Of a stretch of 64,000 bases of DNA, positions 40,835 through 56,437 are shown piece by piece (position 1 is the stretch's first letter; each line of letters opens with the position of its first letter). The position numbers and the translations under genes were made by a program. The notes beneath the pieces are model-generated. The model saw nothing but the letters and a program-made list of their open reading frames with translations. It made no database searches and was not told the DNA's origin. Source of the DNA: Streptomyces sp. P3 (GTDB lineage Bacteria > Actinomycetota > Actinomycetes > Streptomycetales > Streptomycetaceae); contig JAFEKX020000001.1 of the NCBI GenBank assembly GCA_016893485.2, forward strand, positions 7,581,501 through 7,645,500, read 5' to 3'.

Positions 40835-41641
40835 TCACCCGTTCACCCCCGTGTAGTGCGCCAGGCTCCACCGCCACAGCAGTCGTGATCCGAGATACGC
40901 CAGCACGCCCACCAGCGGTGAGACCGCCGCCAGCCAGTACGGGACGCCGGTGTCGTGGCCGTGGCCGGTCAGGACGGCGGCCGGGAGATAGGCGACGAAG
41001 GCGAGCGGGAGGGCGTAGGTGAGGAAGCCGCCGACCGCGCGGGGGAGGACGTTGAGGGGGTAGCTGCCGAAGGTGCCGAGGAGGTCCTCCAGCCAGCGGC
41101 TCCAGTAGTCCGCCGAGGGGAAGCGGAGCGAGGCGCCGGCCACGGCGGTGAAGAGGGCCGCCTCCAGGAGCATGCCGCCGACGACCGCGGCGATCAGATA
41201 CGCGATACGGCCCGGCGTCCAGTCCAGGTGGCTGCGGCTGAGCGCGCCGATCATCAGGCCGGTCGCGACGGTGAGGTCGCCGATCGCGTTGGTGGGGAAG
41301 TACTCCAGCTGTGCCTGGCGGTGGACCGGCATCGGGCGCACCAGGTAGATGTCGATACGGCCCTCTTGGATGTACCGGCCGATGCCGTGCATCCGGCCCA
41401 GGACCAGCACCATCAGCCCGTGTGCCATCATCCGCGTCGCCGGGATCAGCAGCACGTCCGAGCTGTCCCAGCCGCCCATCCCGGCGAACCGGGTGAGGAG
41501 CACCGTGGCGAACACGATCACCGACACCTGCCAGATCGCGCCGATCGCGATCATCAGCAGGAACTCGGTGCGATATTCCAGCTGGGCGCGGAAGTTGAGG
41601 CGCGTGATGCGCCAGACGATGCGGACGGCGTTCACGGACAT
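40835..41641 (-). CDS. ABC-2-type exporter permease
   Basis: The protein of 268 residues has six membrane segments (e.g. FLLMIAIGAIWQVSVIVFAT; LLIPATRMMAHGLMVLVLG; LIAAVVGGMLLEAALFTAV; YLPAAVLTGHGH region) and the DIYLVRPMPVHRQAQLEY segment typical of the ABC2_membrane_6 (DUF990) family, as in viologen-type exporters. The frame is intact. Its ATG overlaps the stop of the preceding permease. With the second permease and the ATPase it should form one exporter; the substrate is unknown. Confidence 0.84.
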   Translation of the reverse strand: MSVNAVRIVWRITRLNFRAQLEYRTEFLLMIAIGAIWQVSVIVFATVLLTRFAGMGGWDSSDVLLIPATRMMAHGLMVLVLGRMHGIGRYIQEGRIDIYLVRPMPVHRQAQLEYFPTNAIGDLTVATGLMIGALSRSHLDWTPGRIAYLIAAVVGGMLLEAALFTAVAGASLRFPSADYWSRWLEDLLGTFGSYPLNVLPRAVGGFLTYALPLAFVAYLPAAVLTGHGHDTGVPYWLAAVSPLVGVLAYLGSRLLWRWSLAHYTGVNG

Positions 41642-42445
41642 CAACCTCCTTGGGCCACGACCCGGCGGCCGGCGCGCCGCCACAGGAACCGGGTGAACAG
41701 GGACAGGGCCACCACCCAGGCTGCCTGCAGGGCGAGTTGGGCCGCCGCGTCGGACAGCGGGACCCTTCCGACGTAGATCGACAGCGGCACGCTCAACGTC
41801 GCCTGGAAGGGCAGGAACTGGCTCATCGTGATGAACCAGCCCGGGAAGAACCACAGCGGCGCGTACACCCCGGACAGCAGGTTCTGCGCGAAGATCAGGA
41901 TGAGCATCGCGGCGCCGTTGCGGAGCGTCCAGAAGCACAACTGGTCGATGACGAGCATGACGTAGTACAGGACGAGCTGGCCCAGCAGCATGCTCAGCGC
42001 GAACACCCCCGCCACGGCAGCCGACTTGGGCGGCTCGACGACACCGACGGCGAGACAGACGACGTAGCCCGTCAGCGCCCAGGCCAGCCCGTACAACTGC
42101 TCGCCGAACGCCCGCAGCGCGTAGTAGCGCTGGGGCGGCAGCGGGCGCAGATACCAGTAGATGATCGTGCCGAAGTGCATGTGCTGCAGGACCGTGTCCC
42201 GCCCCGCGTACTGGTCCAACTCCCGCAGCCGGGAGGCGAGTACGGCCAAAACGGCGTACGTCACCGCCTGGTCGCGGGTGAGTCCCGCGGTGGGGCCGGT
42301 ATGGGCGTACAGGCCGCGCCACAGCGACGCCACCAGCGCCACCTGCACGGTGAGGCGGAGCAGGGCGGCCGTGATGCGGGGGCGGGGCGAGCAGTTCGCC
42401 GAGCGGGGTGACACGGGCGGCGCGCCAGGCGTGCGGGGCGGCCAT
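41641..42445 (-). CDS. ABC-2-type exporter permease, second subunit
   Basis: The protein of about 268 residues also belongs to the DUF990 exporter family: TAALLRLTVQVALVASLWRG, YAVLAVLASRLRELDQYAGR, LQHMHFGTIIYWYLRPLPPQ, FALSMLLGQLVLYYVMLVID and a C-terminal membrane hairpin. The true N-terminus MAAPHAWRAARVTPL is joined by one missing base near 42385. It lies 1 nt after the ATPase gene and overlaps the next permease. Confidence 0.83.
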
Positions 42446-42446
42446 G

Positions 42447-43456
42447 TCAGGCCTCCTCGGCCGGCGGCCCGGCCTGGACGTAGGCGGCCCGCATCACGTC
42501 CTCCAACTCGGCCTCGTCCATGGCGACTTCGGTCACCTCGTACCGCTCGATGACCTGCTTCAGCGCCTGATGGACCGTCGGCCCCTCGGTCCCGTCCGGG
42601 CCGAACACCACCTGTGGTCCGTCCCGCCGTACGACCGCGATGCCCGGCAGCGGTACGACCTCGGCGTGCGCGTCGGCCAGCGTCGCGCGGATCTGCCAGG
42701 TCGAGCCGAACCTGCGGCGGATCTCGCCGAGGGTGCCGTCCAGGACCAGGCGGCCGTGGTTGATGAGGACGACCCGCTCGGCGAGCCGGGCGACCTCCGT
42801 CATGTCGTGCGTGGTCAGCAGGACCGTACGGCCGCGCTCCTCGACCTGGTGCCGCAGGAACTCCCGCACCTGTTCCTTCACGACCACGTCCATGCCGATG
42901 GTCGGTTCGTCGAGGAAGACGACCGGCGGGTCGTGCAGCAGGGCGGCGGCCAGGTCGCAGCGCACCCGCTGGCCGAGGGAGAGATGGCGGACCCGGGTGT
43001 CCCAGAAGGCGGACAGTTCGAGGATGTCGTCGAACTCCCGCAACCGAGCCGCGTGTTGGGCCTTCGGCACCTCGTAGATGTCCCGCAGGATCGCGAACGA
43101 CTCACGCACCGGCAGGTCCCACCACAGCTGGGTGCGCTGCCCGAACACCGCCCCGATGTTACGGGCGTTGCGCTCCCGCTCCTCGTACGGCACCACGCCC
43201 GCGACCCGGGCCTCGCCCGAGGTGGGCCGGAGGATGCCGGTGAGGATCTTGATGGTGGTGGACTTGCCGGCGCCGTTCGGGCCGAGCAGGGCCAGGAGTT
43301 CACCCGGCGCGACGTCGAACGTCACATCGGAGACGGCGTACTTGGGCACGCGCTCCGGGTTGACGAGGGAGCGCAGACCGCCGACGAGCCCCGGCCGCCG
43401 CACAGTGGTGTGGAACGTACGGGACAGCCCCGCACCTCGATGCTGCTCGCGCTCAC
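42447..43456 (-). CDS. ABC exporter ATP-binding protein
   Basis: The protein of about 336 residues has Walker A LLGPNGAGKST, the Q-loop region GAVFGQRTQLWWDLP, the signature LSLGQRVRCDLAAALLHDPP, Walker B VVFLDEPTIGMD and the switch histidine in LLTTHDMTEVARL. LSLGQ replaces the usual LSGGQ, as is common in this NodI/viologen-exporter branch. The start is GTG at 43456 (SASSIEVRGLSRTFH) behind GAAGG; one base near 43427 is missing. It powers the two permeases encoded directly downstream. Confidence 0.88.
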
Positions 43457-43490
43457 TGGATCAGCCTTCGGGTGAGCCGGAACAGTGCGT

Positions 43491-44660
43491 TCATGACGTG
43501 GACCTCCTCGTGAGTCGGATCAGCCGGAGCGTCGCCAGCAGCGACGCGCCCGACAACACGGTCAACAGCAAGGGCACCGCGTGGATACCGGAGGCCTCGA
43601 TCCCGAGACCGAGCAGCGGCGGAGCCGCCACTCCGCCGACGTTCGAGGCCGCGATCACCCACGCCCCCGCCCGCCTGGCCTGGGGCAGCGCCGAGTTGAG
43701 CCAGGCGAGGCCGGTCGGGAAGACAGGCGCGATGAACAAGCCGACACCGGCGTACGCCACCGGTGCCACTCCGTTGATCAGCGTCAGCAGCAGGCACACC
43801 GTCATCCCCGCCGCGCACACCGCGAGGATCCGCTCAGGGGGCGTGGCGCAGCGTGATCGGTACGACGAGGAAGCGGCCCGCCGTCATCATCAGCCAGTAG
43901 ACGGAGGTCGCCGACGCGGCCACGGTCGCGGTGTAGCCGACCGTCTCCAGATGCGTCGGCTCCCAGCCGCCGACGCCCGCCTCGACGGCCACGTTGAGGA
44001 TGTAGAGGACGAGGAAGCCGACGAGGACCCGCGAGACACCCAGCGACCGTGACCTCTCCGCAGCTGGTGGAGCGTCAGCTACACGTGTACGTACGCCACT
44101 TGAGCCCGCGAGCACCAGCACCGCCGCCAGCGCCGCGCACCCGCCGAACGCGTACGGGTAGGCGTCCGGGCCGAGCCAGGCGATGAGCGCGGGGCCCAGC
44201 ACCGCGCCGATGCCGAAGTGGGCGTTGAGCACGTTCAGCATGGCGGTGGAACGGTCGCCGAAGCCGACGGCGAAGAGCTGGTTGAGGCCGTAGTCGACCC
44301 CGCCGAAGCCGAGACCGGTGAGGAAAGCGGCGGCCAGGGCGAGGGGCCAGTCCGGCGCGAGCGCGAAGCCCGCGCCGCCCGCCGCCATCAGGGCGTAACC
44401 CCACGCCAGGAGTGCCCTGTTGCTGATCCGGGAGTGGATCACGTTGAAGGCGAGGACACCGGCGACCCCGCCCGTGAAGTGCAGGCTCAGACCGAGACCG
44501 GCACCGGCGGGGGAGAGGCCGAACTCGTGGCGCAGGCCAGGGACCGCGGGGCCGTAGAGGGCCTGGAGCATGCCGATGAGGATGAAGCCGACGCAGGACG
44601 CGACCGCGGCCGACCGGGCGAAGAGCCGGTCGGCCGCAGGCGGGTTCGTGACTGTGTCGG

Positions 44661-44664
<4 letters not shown>
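43491..44664 (-). CDS. MFS transporter downstream of the beta-galactosidase
   Basis: The protein of about 390 residues has twelve predicted membrane segments, for example GFILIGMLQALYGPAVPG, LHFTGGVAGVLAFNVIHSR, MAAGGAGFALAPDWPLALAA, VLVGFLVLYILNVAVEAG and VCLLLTLINGVAPVAYAG. It resembles FucP-like or sugar MFS carriers. The TTG start at 44664 overlaps the GH2 stop (TTGA), so it is translationally coupled to the beta-galactosidase. The frame breaks near 43838. Sugar uptake or export of galactose-containing products is the likely role. Confidence 0.8.
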
Positions 44665-47524
<2,860 letters not shown>

Positions 47525-47551
47525 CGGTCTCCTGATCGTGAGAGGCGGGTG

Positions 47552-48416
47552 TCAGCCCTTGATGCCGGTCTGCGCGATCCCCTGGACCAACCAGCGCTGG
47601 AGGAAGAGGAACACGAGGACGAGGGGCAGGATGGAAACTGCGGTGGCCATGAAGATGAGATGGAAGTTGACGGTCTGGTTCGTCATGAACGACGACAGGG
47701 CGATCTGCACGGTCCACGAGTCCGGGTCCTGGCCGATGACCAGCGGCCAGAGGAACGCGTTCCAGCCGCTGATGAACGTGATCGTGGCGATCGCCGCGAA
47801 GAAGTTCAGCGAGTTGGGCACGACGATCCGCCAGTACGCGCCCCAGTATCCGAGCCCGTCCACGCGCGCCGCCTCCTCCAACTCCTTGGGGAACCCCAGG
47901 AAGTACTGCCGGAAGAGGAAGCACGTGAAACCACTGAAGAGGCCCGGGATGATGAGACCCCGGTAGGTGTCGACCCAGCCGAGCGACGAGACGAGCACGA
48001 AACTCGGCACGAACGTCACGGCGGTGGGGACCATCAGGGTCGCCAGGACGGCGTAGAAGACCTTGTTGGAGTGCTTGTAGGGGATGCGGGCCAGGCCGTA
48101 GCCGGCCAGCGAACAGACCAGCAGGGTGCCTGCGGTCATCAGGACGGCGACGACCGTCGAGTTCCACAGGGCGCGGCCGAACTGGACGGTCGGGTCGTCG
48201 AACAGCTCCGAGATGTTGCCCCACTGGAAGGGGGAGCAGCTTCCAGTTCTCGCCGGTGATCTCCGGGTCCGTGGAGAGGGCGTTGCGGAGGATCAGATAG
48301 AAGGGGATGAGGAAGAGCAGGGCGGCGATCCCGACGGCGAGGTAGAGGCCCGTGTTGCCGAGGACGCCTCCGCGCTTCTTGCGGTTCTTGCCCAACCGCG
48401 GTGCGGTGGTGGTCAC
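47552..48416 (-). CDS. Carbohydrate ABC transporter permease, MalG type
   Basis: The protein of about 288 residues has six membrane segments and the EAA loop ELEEAARVDGLGYWGAYWRI that docks to the ATPase. The N-terminus (RGGVLGNTGLYLAVGIAALL) is typical for the MalG group. Base losses near 48235 and 48145 are corrected. The start overlaps the stop of the preceding permease. No ATPase gene lies in the cluster; in Streptomyces a shared MsiK-type ATPase usually serves such importers. Confidence 0.88.
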
Positions 48417-49380
48417 TTGGACTCCTCACCTCTTCCGAATCCCATGATCCTGCCCTGGGCGAGGGTGACGACGCAGATCAGCAGGGAGAGGATGACCGCG
48501 CCCGCGCTGCCGGCGCCGTAGTCCTGGCTGGTGCCGAGGGCCGTCTTGTACAGCTCCATGAGCGGGGTCTGCGCCCAGGTCGCCTTCGTTCCGATGATGT
48601 TGAAGAACTCGTCGAACGCCTGGTACGCGGCGACGAGCAGCAGCAGGATCACCGCCGTCGAGGTGGCGCGGAGTTGCGGCAGCGTGATGTGCCGGAAGGT
48701 CTGCCAGCCGCGCTTGGCGCCGTCGATGGCGGCGGCCTCGTACAGCTCGGCCGGGATGTTCTGGAGCGCCGCCAGGAACAGGATCATGTAGAAGCCGGCC
48801 TGGATCCACAGGCGCAGGGTCACGATGACCAGCCAGTACCAGGGCGGGCTGGGGTTCGCCAGATAGGCGATGTTGTCGACGCCGAACCAGCCGAGGGCGG
48901 TGTTCATCAGACCGAAGCGGACGCCGCTGAAGATGGACATCTTCCAGATCAGCGCGGCGGCGACGTACGAGACGGCGGTCGGCAGGAAGAACACCGAGCG
49001 GAAGAACGCCCGCATGAACCGGAGTTGGTTCACCAGCAGCGCGAGACCCAGGGACAGCGCCCAGGTGGTCGGCACGATGAACGCGGCGAACACCGTGAAC
49101 GTCAGCAGCGATTGGGGAAGTTGCTGTTGGTGAGGATCTGCTTGTAGTTGTCGAGGCCGATGAAGTGGCTCGGCGTGACGGTGTAGCGGGCGTCGAAGAA
49201 GCTGAGCCAGACACTCCAGCCGATGGGGACGAAGACGAAGATCACCAGGCCGATGAGGAAGGGGCCGGTGAACAGCCAGAAGTTCAGGGTGGCGTTGGAC
49301 CGCAGGCCCCGCCGCGGCCGGGCCTGGGAGGCCTTGGCCGGGGCGGGCTTGGCGACCCCGCGTGTGGTGGCGGTCGACAT
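48413..49380 (-). CDS. Carbohydrate ABC transporter permease, MalF type
   Basis: The protein of about 323 residues begins with a cytoplasmic Ala/Pro/Lys-rich stretch, then LNFWLFTGPFLIGLVIFVF and five further membrane segments. The EAA loop is ELYEAAAIDGAKRGWQTFRH. One base is missing near 49114; the corrected junction is NSNFPQSLLTFTVFAAF. It lies 20 nt after the solute-binding protein gene. Confidence 0.88.
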
Positions 49381-49400
49381 CTCGGGTTCCGTCCGCCGGC

Positions 49401-50665
49401 CTATCCGAACAGCTTCTTGAGCTCGACGTCGACCTTTTTGTCGCAGGCGTCGAGCGCGGCCTCCGGATCGCCGTTCTTGCGGACCGAGTTGGCGATCACG
49501 TCACCGAACGCGGTGATCATCGTCTGGTCGAAGCCGATGTTGTCGAAGTGGCCGTAGTCGGTGAAGAGCTTGACGCCCTCGGCGGGGAGGCCGGACTTGA
49601 GCTTGGTGGCCTCGTTGGCGATCGAGGTGCGCGGCGGGATGTGGAAGCCGTAGGACAGCGCCCAGTCCTCCTGGTACTTCTTCTGGTCGATCCACAGCCA
49701 TTTCACGTACTCCTTGGCCGCCTCGACGTTCTCGCCCTTGGCGTTGACGAACATCGACCAACCGCCGTTGTACACCGACTGCTTGCCGCTGCTGCCGATG
49801 CTGGGGAAGGGGAAGATCCCCAGGTCGTCGCCGAGCGCCTTCTGCATCACCGGCATGGACCACATGCCGCCCCACTGGATGGCGCACAGGCCCTGGTCGA
49901 GCGAGGACGGGTCCCAGAAGTCGGTCGGGGCGTCCAGCAGGACGTGCCCGCTGGTGAACAACTGGCGGAGCTGCTTGAGGCCTTGGACCACGCCGTCCGT
50001 GTGGTAGGCGATCTTGTTGTTCGTGTCGAGGGTGTCGGCGCCGGCCGACCAGATCACGTTGTTCTGGACCGCGGTGAAGTCGTTGCCGAGGTAGGCGCCC
50101 TTGACCTTGCCCGTGGTGAGCTTGGCGGCGGCCTCCAGCAACTCGTCGAGTGTGGTGGGGACTTCGACCTTGGCCTTCTCCAGCATCGACTTGCGGTAGT
50201 AGAAGAACTGCGGGTCGTCGATCATCCGGATGCCGTAGATCTTGCCGTCCACGGTGTGCGACTTGATGTCGGCCGGGTTGAAGTCGTCCTTGACCGGATC
50301 GATGATGTCGCTCAGGTCGGCCACCTGACCGCTCTTGACCAGCTGCAGCTGCGGGTGGAACTCGAAGACGTCGGGCGCCTGCTTGGTCAGCAGGGACGAG
50401 AAGAGCTTGGCCTCGAAGTTGTTGCCGGTGATCCAGTTCGTGGTCACGTCGGCCTTGAGTACGCCTTCGCGTAGCGCTTGATCGCCTGCTCGGTCCCGGC
50501 CTCGCCGTAGGCGTGGAAGTACTGGACGAGCTGCTTGCCCGAACCGGAGCCCCCGCCCCGCCCGTTGTTGCCGCCGCAAGCGGCCAGCGTCCCCGCGGCC
50601 GCCATCCCCGCGGCCGCCCGGAATATCGATCGGCGGGACCAGTTGCTGTTGCTCATTGCCGACAT
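49401..50665 (-). CDS. Sugar-binding lipoprotein of the ABC importer
   Basis: The protein of about 422 residues is an extracellular solute-binding protein of the oligosaccharide (SBP_1) family. It has a twin-arginine-like start (WSRRSIFRAAAGMAAAG) and the lipobox TLAACGG. Later segments such as VKGAYLGNDFTAVQNNVIW, QGLCAIQWGGMWSMPVMQ and GGWSMFVNAKGENVEAAKEY are typical. One base is missing near 50458. It heads the importer operon, 78 nt downstream of a clear promoter. The likely ligands are galacto-oligosaccharides, judged from the GH2, GH30 and GH43 neighbours. Confidence 0.88.
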
Positions 50666-50742
50666 GGTGACGTCCTTGTCTCTCGCGCGGCTGCGGCTCC
50701 ACGGCTCCGCGGCACGTGGCCCGAATCGAGGTGCGGTGCGGG

Positions 50743-50787
50743 ACGTTAACCTTCGCCTAAGGCTTCGGCAAGGGGTTGGACGAAGTC
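50743..50787 (-). promoter_or_regulatory. Importer-operon promoter overlapped by a motif shared with the ROK promoter
   Basis: On the minus strand TTGCCG (50766-50771) and TAACGT (50743-50748) are 17 bp apart, a good promoter for the binding-protein gene. The -35 box is inside GACTTCGTCCA-ACCCCTTGCCGAA (50764-50787), which recurs with two differences per half upstream of the ROK gene at 54087-54122. Repressor binding there would block RNA polymerase. Confidence 0.5.
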
Positions 50788-50879
50788 TGTTCGAAGCGTT
50801 GCGTAGCGTTCGGGATACCGGACGTGACGAAGGCGCGGATCGCCGCGGAGACGACCCGCACCCCGCTTTCAGATGGTCA

Positions 50880-52748
50880 TTACACCTTTGACCAGGCCTC
50901 GTTGGCCCCGCCGTTGCAGCTGTAGAGGATCACCTTGCTGCCGTCGGCGGTCGCCTGCCCGCTCACGTCGAGGCATTTCCCGGACGCCTCGCTGAGGATC
51001 TGGCCGTTGGCGTTCAGCAGCCAGCGTTGGCCCGGGGCACCGGTGAAGCCGGCGGTGGTCGTCAGGCCCGAACTCCCCGCCGTCAGATAGCCGTTGAGGG
51101 TTCGCAGGCCGCCCTTCGCGTCGTACGACCACGTCTGCTCGGCCCCGCCGGTGCAGGTGGCGAGCACGGCTCCCGAGGCGTCGGCGGTCAGGCACTTGCC
51201 GGACTGGCCGCCCTGGAGGGCACCGGTGACTGGCGTCGAACTCCCGTGTCCCTTACCGCCGTTGGCGCCCTTCCCGCTCTTCTGGTCGAAGACGTACGTC
51301 GTGATCGAGCGGGGCGCGAGCGACGCGGACACCGTCGATCCGCTCACGTCCGGCGCCGCGACCTTCGCCCAGTTCTCCGTGGCCGACGTCCGCACGGCCT
51401 GTGTGGCGCGCAGCGGCGTCCTGCTGTTGAAGTGCAGGTTCAGCGAAGTGCCCGTCGTGTTCTGGTTGTTGACCACGACGACCCACTGGCCGTCCCGGTC
51501 GTACGAGCTGACCTCGACACCGCTCGGCGCGCCCGTCACGTTGTGCGCGACCGAGCCCGGGGTGACGAACTTGCTGTACTGGCCGAGCGCGTAGTACCGC
51601 TTGGTGAAGTACAGGGTCTGGTTGCCGTTCGTCGCGTAGTCGGGGTCGTAGTAGATCAGCCCGTCGTTCCAGCCGGTGTCGTTGCGCGCGGTCGGGTCCG
51701 TGCCGTAGCCGCTGGCGAGGGCCACCCACCACTGGAACGCCGAGTCGTGCGAGGTCGCGAAGTCCTTGTAGATGATGCGGGACATGAGGAGGGCGTTGTC
51801 GATGGTCGGGTCGTACTCCTGGTTCCAGCCCGTGGTGCCCTTGCCGAAGCAGCAGATCTCGGTGGCCCAGGAGTCCTTGCCGACCGTCTTCGCCGTCTCG
51901 TAGACGTTGCCCAACTGGCCGTCGTTCGGATTGTTGTACGTGTGGTGCGCGAGCTTCGAGACGTACTGCGCGGTGTCCGGCTGCGAGATCCACTGCGGGA
52001 CCTCGGCGGAGAAGCTGACCGTGCTGCTCGACTCGTCGGCGATGATGCTCGTCCTCTGGTGCCGGGCTCTCTGCTCGGCCCCCAACGCCCGCACGATGTC
52101 GTCGCGTTGGTCGACGGTGACCTGCATGCCCTCCTGGCCGCAGTCGCCGAAATCGTTGTTCGGCTCGTTGAAGGGGCTGATGTAGTCGAACTTCGCGCCC
52201 TGCTTCGCGAAGTGGGCGGTGACGTCGGCGACGTACTTCGCGTAGTCGCCCTCGTTCTCCGGCTTCAGCCGGCCGCCGCAGCTCTGCCCGTTGGTCGTCC
52301 ACTGTGCGGGCGCGCTGTTGACGAAGCCGATCAGGTCCCGCACGCCGTACTTCGCGGCGTACTTGAGGAACGTCTGCCCGCCCTTGTCCCTGCTCCAGTC
52401 GTACGAGCCGTCGGAGTTCAGGAAGTCCTGGGCGGCGCGGGCCGGGGTGGTGACCGCGGTGCCGCCTCCGCCGATGTTGTAGCGGTAAGAGCTGAGGTTC
52501 AACCCCTTGGCGGAGAAGAGGAGTTGGGCTACCCGGGCCTGGACGGCGGGGGTGAAGTGCTGGAGGTCGTTGACCCACCAGGCGCCGGACGCGCCGATGT
52601 CGTCGATGGTCTGGGCCGTGTGCGGGGAGACCTCGGCCGGTGCGGCGCCGTCGGCGGTCGCGGGCGGGGCGGAGAGCAGGGCGCCGGTGACAGCGAGCGC
52701 GGCTGCCGTGGTCGCGAGGACCGTTCTCCTGGGGTGGGGGTGAGTCAT
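50880..52748 (-). CDS. Secreted GH30 beta-1,6-galactanase-like enzyme with ricin-type (CBM13) domain
   Basis: The protein of 622 residues has a signal peptide (TVLATTAAALAVTGALLSAP), a GH30 TIM-barrel plus side beta-domain with the acid/base in FNEPNNDFGD and the nucleophile in WATEICCFGKG, and a C-terminal ricin-type trefoil (CLTADASGAVLATC, CLDVSGQATADGSKVILYSC). The sequence pattern fits subfamily 5 endo-beta-1,6-galactanases, which cut the side chains of type II arabinogalactan. The frame is intact. The start ATG at 52748 follows GGAAGGG. It lies 18 nt after the ROK gene and is probably co-transcribed with it. Confidence 0.86.
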   Translation of the reverse strand: MTHPHPRRTVLATTAAALAVTGALLSAPPATADGAAPAEVSPHTAQTIDDIGASGAWWVNDLQHFTPAVQARVAQLLFSAKGLNLSSYRYNIGGGGTAVTTPARAAQDFLNSDGSYDWSRDKGGQTFLKYAAKYGVRDLIGFVNSAPAQWTTNGQSCGGRLKPENEGDYAKYVADVTAHFAKQGAKFDYISPFNEPNNDFGDCGQEGMQVTVDQRDDIVRALGAEQRARHQRTSIIADESSSTVSFSAEVPQWISQPDTAQYVSKLAHHTYNNPNDGQLGNVYETAKTVGKDSWATEICCFGKGTTGWNQEYDPTIDNALLMSRIIYKDFATSHDSAFQWWVALASGYGTDPTARNDTGWNDGLIYYDPDYATNGNQTLYFTKRYYALGQYSKFVTPGSVAHNVTGAPSGVEVSSYDRDGQWVVVVNNQNTTGTSLNLHFNSRTPLRATQAVRTSATENWAKVAAPDVSGSTVSASLAPRSITTYVFDQKSGKGANGGKGHGSSTPVTGALQGGQSGKCLTADASGAVLATCTGGAEQTWSYDAKGGLRTLNGYLTAGSSGLTTTAGFTGAPGQRWLLNANGQILSEASGKCLDVSGQATADGSKVILYSCNGGANEAWSKV

Positions 52749-52765
52749 GTGCATCCCTTCCGTCG

Positions 52766-54016
52766 TCATGAAGGTGGTGCGGTACGGCTCCTTGTGATCT
52801 TCTTGCCGGCCCTCTGCCCCACCGACTGAAGTGCCCCTTCCAGCGCGAACGTCGCCGCGCCCAGGCACGCCGGGTCGGTGAGGATGGGGAGAGGACGATC
52901 TGGGTGGCGGCGAACGGCCGTCTGAGCGCGTGCCGTTGGACGGCCTCGCGCACCTCGTGCAGCAGTGGTTCGCCGAGGGTACGGGCGACCCAGCTGCTGA
53001 GCACGACGACTTCGGGGTTGAGGATGTTGACCAGGTTGGCGATGCCCGCGCCGACGTAACGGGCCGTCTCCCGTACGACCTTGAGCGCCACGGGGTCGTT
53101 CGCGGTCACGCCGCCGGCCAGCGCGTCGATGGTGGCCGTCTGGTCGTCGGGGTGCAGCAGCGGGCTGCGCGGGCTCAACTCCCGTAGGTTCAGCATGATT
53201 CCGGGCGCCCCGACGTACGCCTCCACGCAACCGTGGTTGCCGCAGCGGCACAGCCGGCCGTCCAGGACGAGTGTCGTATGGCCCCACTCGCCCGCGCTGT
53301 TGCTCACGCCCCGGTACAGCGCCCCGCCGAGCGCGAGGCCCGCGCCGACGCCGGTCCCGAGGTTGACCACCACCGCGTCCCCGCGTCCCCGCGCCGCCCC
53401 GAACCACATCTCGGCGACCGCGCAGGCGCGCAGCGGATTGTCCAGGTACAGGGGGTAGGCGATGACCTCGGACAGCAGGTCGAGCAACGGCACGTCGTGC
53501 CAGTCCCAGTTGGGCGCGTACTCCGAGACACCGGTGTCGCGGTCCACCTGCCCCGGCACGCTCACCCCGACGCCCAGCACCCGTGCGCCCTCGACCCCGG
53601 CCTGCGCGACCACCGAGCCGACAGCGGCGGCCACATGGCTCACCACCTGCTCCGGCAGGCTCTCGCCCGGGCGCATGTCCTCGTCGGCGCGGGCCAGGAC
53701 GTTCAGCGCCAGGTCGAACAGTTCGACATGGACGTACGTCTCCGCGATGTCGACGCCGATCAGCGCGCCCCCGACGCGTTGACCGCCACGAGCCCCCGGG
53801 GCGGCCCCCGGCCGAGTCCTCGAAACCGACCTCGGTGATCATGCGGAGGTCGAGCAGCTCCCCGACGAGCGTGGCCACCGTGGCCAGGCTCAGCCCGGTG
53901 GCGGACGCCAACTCCTGCCGGGACGTGGGAGATTCGGCGATGATCTGGCGCAGCACCTCGTAACGGTTCGCGGTTCTGATGTCACGTGATGTGCGCTTCA
54001 CCGGAGTGACCGCCAT
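52766..54016 (-). CDS. ROK-family transcriptional repressor
   Basis: The protein of about 418 residues has an N-terminal MarR-like helix-turn-helix (SRQELASATGLSLATVATLV) and a ROK sugar-kinase-like domain with VVVNLGTGVGAGLALGGALY and the zinc motif CRCGNHGCVEAYVGA. As in XylR and NagC, it likely releases DNA when it binds a sugar. About four base losses (around 53815, 53695 and 52890) are corrected. Its promoter carries a motif shared with the sugar-importer promoter, which makes the importer-GH2 operon and the downstream GH30 gene its best candidate targets. Confidence 0.87.
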   Translation of the reverse strand: MAVTPVKRTSRDIRTANRYEVLRQIIAESPTSRQELASATGLSLATVATLVGELLDLRMITEVGFEDSAGGRPGGSWRSTRRGRADRRRHRGDVRPCRTVRPGAERPGPRRRGHAPGREPAGAGGEPCGRRCRLGGRAGRGRGRTGAGRRGERAGAGGPRHRCLGVRAQLGLARRAVARPAVRGHRLPPVPGQSAARLRGRRDVVRGGAGTRGRGGGQPRDRRRRGPRARRGAVPGREQQRGRVGPYDTRPGRPAVPLRQPRLRGGVRRGARNHAEPTGVEPAQPAAAPRRPDGHHRRAGRRRDRERPRGAQGRTGDGPLRRRGHRQPGQHPQPRSRRAQQLGRPYPRRTTAARGARGRPTARAQTAVRRHPDRPLPILTDPACLGAATFALEGALQSVGQRAGKKITRSRTAPPS

Positions 54017-54086
54017 CCCTCCCCCTCGCATCAAGCCGAGGCACGACGGCACCGGCGCGCGGCAAGGCTATGGCGAGGGGGCGATG

Positions 54087-54122
54087 TTCGACAAGGGGTT
54101 AGGAAAGGGGCTGTACAAAGTC
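54087..54122. promoter_or_regulatory. Copy of the shared bipartite motif upstream of ROK
   Basis: Read on the minus strand, GACTTTGTACAGCCCCTT and TAACCCCTTGTCGAA match the motif at the importer promoter, with a 12-bp insertion between the halves. It lies 71-106 bp before the ROK ATG, a position fit for autoregulation. Confidence 0.45.
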
Positions 54123-54177
54123 GGCCCCTGCTCGGTCACCGCTCGGCCACGCGGGCGGTCACCGCCCGGTCACCCGC

Positions 54178-56310
<2,133 letters not shown>

Positions 56311-56338
56311 GCTGACAATACTGACGAAAAATGTCAGC
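56311..56338. promoter_or_regulatory. TetR operator at the start codon
   Basis: GCTGACA and TGTCAGC form a perfect 7-bp inverted repeat separated by 14 bp, with an internal CTGAC repeat. It abuts the TetR ATG and lies 100 bp from the divergent PNPOx gene, so it could control both. Confidence 0.55.
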
Positions 56339-56437
56339 GGCGTCAATGCTTCGGATTTAGTCGCGCAAATGACACGCGAGTGCGGTATCCGTTGGAGGTA
56401 TGGCCATTGATCTACGACATCGGTAGTCTCCGACGGT

